This document shows, one piece after another, positions 39,644-47,740 of a stretch of DNA of 64,000 nt. The notes under the pieces were generated by a model. The model saw only the letters and a list, made by a program, of their open reading frames with translations. It was not told where the DNA came from and did no database searches. A program made the translations under genes and the position numbers. The DNA is from Planctomycetales bacterium 10988 (GTDB lineage: Bacteria > Planctomycetota > Planctomycetia > Pirellulales > Pb10988): positions 1,674,001 through 1,738,000 of the forward strand of contig CP043547.1 of assembly GCA_009664345.1 (NCBI GenBank), given 5' to 3'. Numbering within the stretch: the first letter of the stretch is position 1; every line of letters begins with the position of its first letter.

Positions 39644-40843
39644 ATGACGCTCTTTGATCGACTTTACCCTTATTTGGTGGCCCTCAGTGCCATGGTGATG
39701 GTCGGTTCGCTGGCCCTCTATGCCGTCTCCCCTGAGGAAGTGCCGCTTACTCCCTCCGGAGAGGTGCTGGCTGACACGGAAGTGGCTAAATCGCCGACAA
39801 TTCAAGCAACGCCGATCGAACAGATTCGTGTCGGGCAGCGGGTGCCGGGGCGGAACCCCGAAGTTAGTGATCTCGAACGCTCCCGCTTCATCGATCCCGA
39901 TCCGCAGACGAGGCGGAAGCTGGAAATGCGGCTTATCAAGGAAGATGGCCACACCCTCGATATCACTTTGCTGCGTTCGTTGGCTTGGATCGAGCAGACC
40001 AAAGCCAAGGTCGGCGGCACCGTCTATTTAGAGATGCACGAGCTGGGGGCGGTTGGCGATGCCAAGGTCCTCAGCCTCGAAGATTGCCCGCGGATTGCCC
40101 CGCCGCCAGGGAATGTCGTCACTGGTAAGTTCGCCCACTCGACCGACCAGCCCTTGGTGGATGTTTTAGTCGAAGGGCTGACCAAGCCAATCGGCTGCAC
40201 TTCCAACCATCTTTTCTGGAGCGAGACCCGCCAAGACTTCATCGAGGCCGGTCAACTCCAACCCGGCGAGACCGTCCGCACTCTGAAGGCCGGCAAGACC
40301 AAGATCGTCTCGTTCCTCCCCCGCCCACCGACGGATAAAGTCTACAACCTCGAAGTTCACGGCGAACACGTCTACCAAGTTGCTAAACTCGGCGTCCTGG
40401 TTCATAATACGTATCCCAGTAATATACCAAGAGCTTCAATAACTCTTACTTTTCAAAATGGTTGGAATCGTCGAGATTTCAGCCGAAAGGCAAGGGCACT
40501 TCAAGACCTTGCAGAACGTGGCAAGTTACGGAAAGCTACAAACCCCATTGCTCGTGATCCCAATTTAACTGGTCAATATAAAAACCGCTTGATTCGGAGA
40601 GCTCATGCGATGTTTGCTCAGTCAGATCCTGCTAAGTTCAGTCGGTTGCGTGATAGAATTAGAAGTCGGGATATCCATTCCGATCACCTTCAAGACCTTC
40701 AACTTTCGGGGCTTGATGAGGCATCAAATTTATGGCTTCTAGATGCAGAAGTGAATCGTAGTTTGGGAGGGCAGATATGGCAGCAGATTCGGAATTTGGA
40801 GGATGGAACAATTATTGACCGAATTGATATTGTGGGATTTTAA
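39644..40843 (+). CDS. Hint-domain polymorphic toxin with HNH/EndoVII-like nuclease
   Basis: The start is the ATG at 39644 after GAAGGA. A membrane helix spans residues 8-28. PIEQIRVGQRVPGRNP (57-72) is the second Hint block, TSNH (186-189) is the block B His, and VYNLEVHGEHVYQVAKLGVLVHN (233-255) is the C-terminal Hint block with the cleavage HN. The block A Cys is missing and is found at the end of the giant protein. The toxin tip (256-399) contains SDHLQDLQLSGLDEASNLW and VNRSLGGQI, the pattern of HNH/EndoVII-type DNase toxins. The SUKH immunity gene follows at once. The frame is open upstream of the ATG, overlapping the giant gene's end, but that part does not look coding. Confidence 0.82.
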   Translation: MTLFDRLYPYLVALSAMVMVGSLALYAVSPEEVPLTPSGEVLADTEVAKSPTIQATPIEQIRVGQRVPGRNPEVSDLERSRFIDPDPQTRRKLEMRLIKEDGHTLDITLLRSLAWIEQTKAKVGGTVYLEMHELGAVGDAKVLSLEDCPRIAPPPGNVVTGKFAHSTDQPLVDVLVEGLTKPIGCTSNHLFWSETRQDFIEAGQLQPGETVRTLKAGKTKIVSFLPRPPTDKVYNLEVHGEHVYQVAKLGVLVHNTYPSNIPRASITLTFQNGWNRRDFSRKARALQDLAERGKLRKATNPIARDPNLTGQYKNRLIRRAHAMFAQSDPAKFSRLRDRIRSRDIHSDHLQDLQLSGLDEASNLWLLDAEVNRSLGGQIWQQIRNLEDGTIIDRIDIVGF

Positions 40844-40844
40844 T

Positions 40845-41369
40845 ATGTCATGGCGTCAAAAACTGCAACAGACAAAAAAAGCAGTCATCGAAGACTCGAA
40901 GCTTGAGATAGTCTTCGACTCCGGTAATCCTGCTCCCGAAAATTTTATCTCTTCCCTTAGGCAAGCCTATCCTTTTTTACCCGAAGAGTATTTTAGCTTT
41001 TTAAGTATAACGGACGGTGCCCAACTCTGGATGTATATCTTAGCGGGATCTGGGGAATCGTCTTTTTATCCAATTGACCGATTGGTTGAGATTTGGAAGC
41101 CGTATTTGAAGGATGCTGCAATGGTTCCGATTGGTGAGGATCCTGCAAACAGGTGCTTGGCGATAACCGAAAATGGCAATGTGGTGTTTGTGGATTACCT
41201 GATGGACAGCCCAGAGGAGGCAGTGGTAATTGCAGAATCATTTGCTGAATTTTTAGATAGTTATTTGATGGGCAATCAGTATCCTTTGCTTTTCGGAGGA
41301 AAACTTACCCCAGCCCATGAAAACGAGTGGACCGAATATCTCCGAAAACAAGGGTGGATGTCGATGTGA
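40845..41369 (+). CDS. SUKH (SMI1/KNR4) family immunity protein
   Basis: The ATG is at 40845, one base after the toxin stop at 40843, the classic toxin-immunity spacing. The 174-residue protein has the SUKH pattern: FLPEEYFSFLSITDGA, a central VPIGEDPANRCLAI segment (equivalent to the usual FA-x-D-x-x-G) and a C-terminal VIAESFAEFLDSYL helix. SUKH proteins neutralise many nuclease toxins by direct binding. No signal peptide, so cytoplasmic. The cognate toxin is inferred from position. Confidence 0.82.
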   Translation: MSWRQKLQQTKKAVIEDSKLEIVFDSGNPAPENFISSLRQAYPFLPEEYFSFLSITDGAQLWMYILAGSGESSFYPIDRLVEIWKPYLKDAAMVPIGEDPANRCLAITENGNVVFVDYLMDSPEEAVVIAESFAEFLDSYLMGNQYPLLFGGKLTPAHENEWTEYLRKQGWMSM

Positions 41370-41453
41370 CAATTGCTAATCCTCTTGTGCAGTTAAAGCC
41401 TAAACTCAACAGTTTATTTGCTTTGAATTGATAATTCGTCTTCGCCGGGCAGC

Positions 41454-42128
41454 GTGGTCACCGGTAAGTTCATTCACGGCACCGACCAGCCGCTCGTCAA
41501 TATCCTGATCGAAAGTCTAACCAAGCCGATCGGCTGCACTTCCAACCATCCTTTCTGGAGCGAAACCCGCCAAGAATTCATCGAGGCCGGACACCTCCAA
41601 CCCGGCGAGACCGTCCGCACTCTGAAGGCCGGCAAGACGACCATCGTCTCGGTCCTCCCCCGCCCTCCGACGGATAAAGTTTATAACCTCGAAATTCACG
41701 GCGAACATGTCTACCAAGTTGCTGAACTAGGCATCCTGGTTCATAATACTTATAGTTTAGAAGAAATCATTCGGAGACATGGCGGAAATAAAATAGTTGA
41801 TGACCCAAATCCTCACGCATATTTCTTTCCTAATCGACCAGCCGCAAAAAGAGCAGCGTCCGAAATAGCTGGAAACCTTGGTAGAAATCCGATACATGTT
41901 AGATTGCATACCTATCGAGAACCAAATTTGAATTGGAGTGCAGCGAATTCAAATAATGTTATCGGAAAGCATTCTAATGAGATAGATTTACTCGGCAATC
42001 CTATTGCAGGATACCATGATCATTTTTTAGGTCACTCAGCGTTTGGAGAGAATCGAGCACATATAAATGCATGGGGAAATTTTGGCGACTATAAAAATAA
42101 CATCCATCTTTTCTATGGTAGGCAATAG
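41454..42128 (+). CDS. Orphan Hint-toxin cassette
   Basis: The first about 100 residues are the C-terminal Hint region only (TSNH to ILVHN), nearly identical to the two full copies. There is no membrane helix and no N-terminal Hint part. The GTG at 41454 has no ribosome site, so expression probably depends on recombination into a full Hint gene. The tip after HN is unlike the other two: FPNRPAAKRAASEIAGNLGR, GYHDHFLGHSAFGENRAHINAW and HLFYGRQ, with several conserved-looking His residues. I do not recognise its activity; an RNase-type toxin is possible. The tip is clearly more AT-rich than the Hint part. Confidence 0.7.
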   Translation: MVTGKFIHGTDQPLVNILIESLTKPIGCTSNHPFWSETRQEFIEAGHLQPGETVRTLKAGKTTIVSVLPRPPTDKVYNLEIHGEHVYQVAELGILVHNTYSLEEIIRRHGGNKIVDDPNPHAYFFPNRPAAKRAASEIAGNLGRNPIHVRLHTYREPNLNWSAANSNNVIGKHSNEIDLLGNPIAGYHDHFLGHSAFGENRAHINAWGNFGDYKNNIHLFYGRQ

Positions 42129-42140
42129 AGTAAATTTATT

Positions 42141-42644
42141 ATGGTAGAGTATTTGGATATTACAGAATCTGCAGGCATTTATTCAACCATTATTCCTCCT
42201 TTTGATAGACATGATTGGCCCAAAATTATTCCTAATAGTGGATATGTACGGGTCATTCGACCAAAGGTCGATCTCACAAATAAGGTTGAGTCTTTAGTTT
42301 CTAGATTGATTTTCAAAACTTCAGATATTGATTTGAGATGTTCAATCAATTCATTAGATTTAGATATTTCACTTCCCACACAAGATTTCTTAAAGCATGT
42401 TAATACGGCATTTCCATATGGAGTTGAATTTATTCATAGTACCAAACATTTGCCTAAGGGCTTTCAACTCAATAATATTTCTGAGTCAAAATGGTCCAAT
42501 GTCATGGCTCAGAATCAGATAAAGTTTCATTTTCACCGTCCTTATGGAGGTGAGCCGTCACTAATTAAATCTTATAATAAAAGAGTACTGGAATTTATGA
42601 TTAATCACTTTAAATTTGGAAACGATTTCAATTCTTCGTTCTGA
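42141..42644 (+). CDS. Putative immunity protein of the orphan cassette
   Basis: The 167-residue frame starts 12 bp after the toxin tip stop. It is very AT-rich and has no signal peptide or membrane helix. I recognise no family. Its position directly after the toxin tip, its size and its composition match those of a specific immunity gene carried with its toxin. A segment near the end (FHFHRPYGGEPSLIKSYNKRVLEFMINHFKF) is basic and aromatic. Function is inferred from place only. Confidence 0.55.
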   Translation: MVEYLDITESAGIYSTIIPPFDRHDWPKIIPNSGYVRVIRPKVDLTNKVESLVSRLIFKTSDIDLRCSINSLDLDISLPTQDFLKHVNTAFPYGVEFIHSTKHLPKGFQLNNISESKWSNVMAQNQIKFHFHRPYGGEPSLIKSYNKRVLEFMINHFKFGNDFNSSF

Positions 42645-42711
42645 AATAATATTTAAATCTTTTCTATGATACTAAAATCCTCAAGATTCATCAATTCTTT
42701 TGGAACAGCCC

Positions 42712-43794
42712 ATGACGTTCTTTGATCGACTTTACCCTTATTTGATGGCCCTCAGTGCCACGGTGATGGTCGGTTCGCTGCTCCTGTATGCTGTCTCGCC
42801 CGAGGAAGTGCCGCTTACTCCGTCCGGGGAGGTGCTGGCTGACACGGAAGTGGCTAAATCGCCGACAATTCAAGCAACTCCGATCGAACAGATTCGTGTC
42901 GGGCAGCGGGTGCCGGGGCGGAACCCCGAGGTCAGTGATCTCGAACGCTCGCGCTTCATCGATCCCGATCCGCAGACGTGGAGGAAACTGGAACTTCAGC
43001 TTCTCAAGGAAGATGGTCACACCCTCGATATCACCCTCCTTCGCCCGCTAATTTGGATCGAGCAGACACAAGCCAAGGTTGGCGACACCGTTTATTTAGA
43101 GATGCACGAGTTGGGGGCAGTCGGCGATGCCAAGGTCCTGAGCCTCGAAGACTGCCCGCGGATTGCCCCTCCGCCAGGGAATGTCGTCACCGGGAAGTTC
43201 GTCCACGGCACCGACCAGCCCTTGGTGAATGTTCTCGTCGAAGGTTTGACCAAGCCGATCGGCTGCACTTCCAACCATCCCTTCTGGAGCGAAACCAGGC
43301 AAGCCTTCATCGAGGCCGGTCAACTCCAACCCGGCGAGACCGTCCGCACCCTAAAGGCCGGCAAGACGACCATCGTCTCGGTCCTCCCCCGCCCACCGAC
43401 GGATAAAGTCTACAACCTCGAAGTCCACGGCGAACACGTCTACCAAGTTGCCGAACTTGGAGTCCTGGTTCATAATACTTATACGCCAGGAATTGAGTTT
43501 CCAGCTTTCCATCCTGGTGATTCAATCACTAAAACTCTTCCTGATGGATCATATCCCCGCTGGTTCGCCCGCGAGGCGACCGAAAAAGCCAATACTATAC
43601 AAGGACGCTATTGGATGAATCGTGCATTACAGGCCGGACCTGGTGAGTTTACCCAAAGGCAGTTAACAACGATGCAAGCAGGCTTTGCTCCGCGGATTAG
43701 AGTTCGAGTTCGTAATCGAGCAACTGGACAGATCGAAGTTCGGAGCGTATCAAAAGAGCTTCACCACAATCTAAGAGCCTGTGGTCAGAACTGA
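42712..43794 (+). CDS. Third Hint toxin gene, tip truncated by an IS
   Basis: The first 255 residues closely match the 39644 gene, including the membrane helix, IEQIRVGQRV, TSNH and VLVHN. The start is the ATG at 42712 after GGAACA. The tip is different: it contains PRWFAREATEKANTIQGRYWMN and RVRNRATGQIEVRSVSKELHH, the front half of an HNH nuclease. The sequence breaks after LHHN, where the IS remnant begins at 43775. The last residues (LRACGQN) are IS-encoded, so the catalytic half and the immunity gene are missing. Probably non-toxic. Confidence 0.78.
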   Translation: MTFFDRLYPYLMALSATVMVGSLLLYAVSPEEVPLTPSGEVLADTEVAKSPTIQATPIEQIRVGQRVPGRNPEVSDLERSRFIDPDPQTWRKLELQLLKEDGHTLDITLLRPLIWIEQTQAKVGDTVYLEMHELGAVGDAKVLSLEDCPRIAPPPGNVVTGKFVHGTDQPLVNVLVEGLTKPIGCTSNHPFWSETRQAFIEAGQLQPGETVRTLKAGKTTIVSVLPRPPTDKVYNLEVHGEHVYQVAELGVLVHNTYTPGIEFPAFHPGDSITKTLPDGSYPRWFAREATEKANTIQGRYWMNRALQAGPGEFTQRQLTTMQAGFAPRIRVRVRNRATGQIEVRSVSKELHHNLRACGQN

Positions 43795-44067
43795 TCTTTG
43801 CGAATTTCTCGGAATGTGGAGAATGACCTTTTTTCCACGAAGGGGACTCGCATGGCTGGCAGACTTTTGACAGACGAACTATGGACTCAGATCGAACCCC
43901 TCTTTCCAACCTATCGACGTTCTCACAAGGGAGGGCGGCCTCCGGTGGACAACCGCACGGTCTTCACCTGCGTCCTCTTTCTGTGCAAGACCGGCATCGG
44001 CTGGCGGGAGCTTCCCACCGAACTGGGGGCCAGCGAGAAGACGGTCCGCCGCAGGCTGAACGAATGA
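43775..44067 (+). mobile_element. IS5-type remnant (5' end of the element at 46348)
   Basis: The remnant starts with GAGCCTGTGGTCAGAACTG, the same terminal repeat as the full copy at 46348-47237, and is preceded by CTAA like that copy. Similarity to the full copy runs to about 44067 and then stops; the rest has been deleted. Confidence 0.8.
43852..44067 (+). pseudogene. Truncated IS5-type transposase
   Basis: MAGRLLTDELW to KTVRRRLNE is the N-terminal HTH region of the transposase encoded in full at 46382-47160. The DDE catalytic domain is absent. Confidence 0.8.
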
Positions 44068-44126
44068 GTGGCTTATGACGTGAAGTTTCCCTCATTCGTC
44101 TCTGAATGTTCAAACACCCTTCTTAC

Positions 44127-46229
44127 TTATTCTTGATCTGTGTCCCCCATTTGCTTTTCAAAGGCCTGTCGAATCAGGCCAAGCACGTAGGGTAGATCCT
44201 TTTCTTTATTGAAACCCACTTCAACATCACCATTTCCCCAACGTCCTTGATTGGAGACATTTTTACAAATACCTTGAGGATCAATGACTTCATGGAATGG
44301 TAAATTGATAGAAAGTGTCAGTTTACTTTTCCTCGGGATGATATCAAGAAAATTTGTTTCTGCTTTATAGGCAACATAAAGTTTACGAAACTCTTCAGAA
44401 ACACAGGGATCGAGTGCTAGCGTTTCTTTTCTCAGTGCATCAAACAAAGGACGCATTGGAGCATCCGTAGCAAGGAAAGGGTGATCCTCAATTGTATAAT
44501 CATCTACCTTTTCCACCTTCGGTTGATATTTTTCTAAAGTCTCCTCACTCAGTTCTGGGCTTGCCCAGACTTCAACCGCTCGATGGGCCAATTTTTCGGC
44601 TCGCTGTTTGATCGCGTCCTCGTTCCAGGTTTCGAAGGTACTCAATCCTTCATTTAACTTGAGAGGGCTTTCTTTGAATCCCCCTTGCATATCTCTTTTT
44701 TGTTGAAAAGATCGGTCACTATATTCAGAATTATAACCTGTCAAGGTAAGGTTCCCGAGTGTGTGAAGCCATGTTTTATGAACACGTTTCCAATCTGAAC
44801 CGAGAGCTTCTTTCCATGAAGTGGAAAGATTGGGGTTCTGTGGAAGAATATGCTCGATGGTATATTCATCGACGGGAACAAACTCTTTTCGTCCATAATT
44901 TTCCATTCGTCGAAGCAAATAACTACGACGAGGAAAACTATAGAGGTCCCGAACTTTTAACTCTCGCATGAATTCATCGTCACTTGGAAAACGGCGATAA
45001 GAAGGACGCAGTAATAAGTGTGCTTGGATACTTTCGAGATAACGATCCTTCTTTAAAACCCGACTAAAATTCGCAAAAATTTTATTTAGAGAGTTGGTTG
45101 GAATTGAACAGACCGCACGCCGGAATACATAGGCTTCAATGAAGCGAAGTGCTTTGACAAAATCTTCTTTAGAGAGCAATCCTTTTGCATAATCGTAATA
45201 GAGTACTAGCAAAAAAGGATATGCCACATCGACTTTCATTTCACTCAGGTCTTGGAAGGCGGCCGCCAGAGTTTTGTCAGTTTCCTTACTCAATGCCATG
45301 GCACAGTAATAATCTGCAAAACGATGAATATCAGTTAATATACCCTTGACTCCTAACTGAACCATTTCCGGTGTGCGGGCGTATTCCTTAAATGCTTCAT
45401 AGATTGCACGGAGCTTTGGTATTTCACCGGTTTTCAGTGTGAGATAATGACGCATAAATTTATCAAAATGACTTCCATAAGCTTCTTGTCCAAATGCAAT
45501 TTCCATCGGACGCCAATGGTCGCTGTAGAGTTCTGTTTGCTGCTTTGGCTCCAAACCCATTAAGATATAATTTCGAATCAGATCGGCTTGACTCAATTCC
45601 CGACCAGTTGAATTCATACTTTCAAAGATCAGCTGAGGATTATCTTGATCGCGATTGAGTGAAACATCGACAATGATAAGCTTTGCTAATCCATTACACA
45701 AAGCGACCAAGTCCTCTCCAATGGCATCAAGCTGCTCCATAAAGAATTCAAAATTTTCTTCAATACGAATTGATTTTTCCTTGGACTGTGGTTTTTGTTG
45801 CACTAATGAAAGTAAGGTTGCTTTGTCAGTTTGTGTTAATAAAAGTTTAAAGCCACGTTCCCCATCTTCCAAAGGATTTAGAAGATAATAATTTCGCAAT
45901 TTTCTAGCGGAAAAACCGTCAACGGGTTCAGCATCTCCTAAGTGCCGGGCAAGGGCCTCTAATAATAAGGTGATCGTTGTCAGCCGCTGCTGTCCGTCAA
46001 TCACCAACAGTGGAGTCTGGCTGGAAACCTGATAAAGACCTTTTTCTATATAGACGATGGAACCGACGAAATGAGCAGAGATTTCTGAATTGCCACCTGT
46101 TCTAAGAAGATCATTCCATAATTGTAAACATTCCTTCTTCGTCCAAGAGTAGGTCCGTTGATAGATTGGAATGATGAACTGAGGAGATTTTTTAAGGAAC
46201 TCCAGTAGTTTCGCTTCGGTAGCTTTCAT
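44127..46229 (-). CDS. DUF262/DUF1524 nuclease, GmrSD-like defence protein
   Basis: The 700-residue protein has a DUF262 domain (residues 1-230) with the signature IDGQQRL (77-83), used for nucleotide binding or hydrolysis, and FESMNSTGR (202-210). DUF1524 follows, with the His-Me/HNH core EHILPQNPN (459-467) and NLTLTGYNS. The final about 110 residues match the style of the C-terminal DUF5655 domain. Fused GmrS-GmrD proteins are type IV restriction enzymes that cut modified DNA. This fits a defence cargo gene, read against the direction of the toxin cluster. No methyltransferase is nearby. The modified base recognised is unknown. Confidence 0.85.
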   Translation of the reverse strand: MKATEAKLLEFLKKSPQFIIPIYQRTYSWTKKECLQLWNDLLRTGGNSEISAHFVGSIVYIEKGLYQVSSQTPLLVIDGQQRLTTITLLLEALARHLGDAEPVDGFSARKLRNYYLLNPLEDGERGFKLLLTQTDKATLLSLVQQKPQSKEKSIRIEENFEFFMEQLDAIGEDLVALCNGLAKLIIVDVSLNRDQDNPQLIFESMNSTGRELSQADLIRNYILMGLEPKQQTELYSDHWRPMEIAFGQEAYGSHFDKFMRHYLTLKTGEIPKLRAIYEAFKEYARTPEMVQLGVKGILTDIHRFADYYCAMALSKETDKTLAAAFQDLSEMKVDVAYPFLLVLYYDYAKGLLSKEDFVKALRFIEAYVFRRAVCSIPTNSLNKIFANFSRVLKKDRYLESIQAHLLLRPSYRRFPSDDEFMRELKVRDLYSFPRRSYLLRRMENYGRKEFVPVDEYTIEHILPQNPNLSTSWKEALGSDWKRVHKTWLHTLGNLTLTGYNSEYSDRSFQQKRDMQGGFKESPLKLNEGLSTFETWNEDAIKQRAEKLAHRAVEVWASPELSEETLEKYQPKVEKVDDYTIEDHPFLATDAPMRPLFDALRKETLALDPCVSEEFRKLYVAYKAETNFLDIIPRKSKLTLSINLPFHEVIDPQGICKNVSNQGRWGNGDVEVGFNKEKDLPYVLGLIRQAFEKQMGDTDQE

Positions 46230-46347
46230 TACGGTCCTTTCAAGGAAGACAAGTGATTATAGTTTGTAGAGTATCTATAGATCATTTATTCTCAAAGGGA
46301 GTTCTAGAAAGGACAACTATCCTCATGGGACGAGATAGGACATCTAA

Positions 46348-47237
46348 GAGCCTGTGGTCAAAACTGCTTTTTGAGTTGTTTCTAGGTGATCATGGCACAG
46401 GCCAGGGTGACAAAAACTTCGTACATCGAGGCTCGGCGTTCCCGGCGGGTGCCGACGCGGCGATACTGTTTCAGCCACGAAATCGTCCGTTCCACCTGCC
46501 AGCGTTGTCGCCCTAGGCCGGTCTCCGATGCTTGGCTGCGTTGCGGTATTTCTGCTTCGATGCCACAGCCTTCCAGCAAATTCAACAACGCCCCAGAGGT
46601 GTAACCGGCATCCGCCCGAACCCGTTTGGGCTTGGTGGACGGTCGACCTGCCACGCCGCCGAGACGAGGAAACTGCCCAAGCGAAAGAGGCAACAAGAAG
46701 CCGAGATCATGTTCGTTCGCCGCCGAGACCTGCACCGCCAACGGGACGCCTTGGGAGTCAGTCATGACATTCAGTTTGCTGCCACTGCGGCCTCGGTCGG
46801 TCGGGTTGGGGCCGCATTTTCGCCTCCGCAGGGGGCTTTGACGAGCCCGCCGTCGATCAGCACTTCGGCCAGATCGAGGCCTCCGGCAGCCCGGAGTCGG
46901 GTGAGCAGTCGATGAGCGATCGCCTCGAACAGTCCGAGGGCCTTCCATTCGTTGAGCCGCCGACGGACCGTCTTCTCGCTGGCCCCCAGTTCGGTGGGAA
47001 GCTCTCGCCAGCCGATGCCGGTCTTGCACAGAAAGAGCACGCAGGTGAAGACCGTGCGGTTGTCCACCGGAGGCCGTCCGCCCTTGCGAGAACGTCGATA
47101 GGTCGGAAAGAGTGGTCCGATCTCCGTCCATAGTTCATCTGTCAAAAGTTTGCCAGCCATGCGAGTCCCCTTCGTGGAAAAAAGGTCATTCTCCACATTC
47201 GGAGAAATTCGCAAAGATCAGTTCTGACCACAGGTTC
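46348..47237 (-). mobile_element. IS5-type insertion sequence A (full length)
   Basis: The terminal inverted repeats are GAGCCTGTGGTCAAAACTG and, reversed, GAACCTGTGGTCAGAACTG. TAA flanks both ends (46345-46347 and 47238-47240). The length is 890 bp. The transposase is on the minus strand. Confidence 0.88.
46382..47160 (-). CDS. IS5-type transposase in two frames
   Basis: The first frame (47160 to 46771, MAGKLLTDELW) covers the HTH and the first catalytic region (LIDGGLVKAPCGGENA). A shift of one base back near 46815 continues as GPNPTDRGRSGSKLNVMTDSQGVPL and ends VERTISWLKQYRRV. Many IS5-type elements use a programmed frameshift here, so the copy could be active; a decay mutation is the alternative. 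The DDE Glu region is visible. Confidence 0.75.
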
Positions 47238-47274
47238 TAAGAGCGTGTTTGCGAATTCCCAAAGTTTCCCTTTT

Positions 47275-47740
47275 TTAAGGACACAGACGTTTGAGCATTA
47301 AGTGAATCATGCTGATTTGTATCATCGCTTCACTGGTGGAAGGTTCCCGTTCATCATCCTTGCTCAACCGGCGGCTGCGACCCAGCCAACCGAAGGTTCG
47401 CTCGACGATCCACCGCTTCGGCAACACCTCAAAACCGCCTCGGCCTGACACGCGTTTGACGATTTCCAGTGTCCAGTGGAAGGTATTTCTCACCCACGTC
47501 GGCAGCCCGCTACGAGCGTAGGCACCGTCCGCGAAAATCACCCGAAGCCGAGGAACGTCTCGCTTCGCTTTTTGCAACACTAAGCGGGATCCCTCCTGGT
47601 CCTGAAGGTCCGCCGAATGCACCACGATCGCCAGGACCAAACCCAGCGTATCGACGAGTAAATGTCGTTTTCTCTCGTTGATTTTCTTGCCGGCGTCGTA
47701 CCCACGAGGCCCGCCCGCCTCGGTGGTTTTGACCGATTGA
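47275..47740 (-). pseudogene. IS B transposase, C-terminal half
   Basis: The frame reads [31 protein letters not shown] and ends [23 protein letters not shown], which is the DDE half of an IS5-type transposase. It was cut off from its N-terminal half by the insertion of IS C after codon S of DSQS. Confidence 0.85.

Noticed and set aside
39644-43470. Hint domains as self-splicing inteins
   Set aside because: No conserved host protein flanks them; the HN end is followed by toxin domains, which fits polymorphic toxins rather than inteins.
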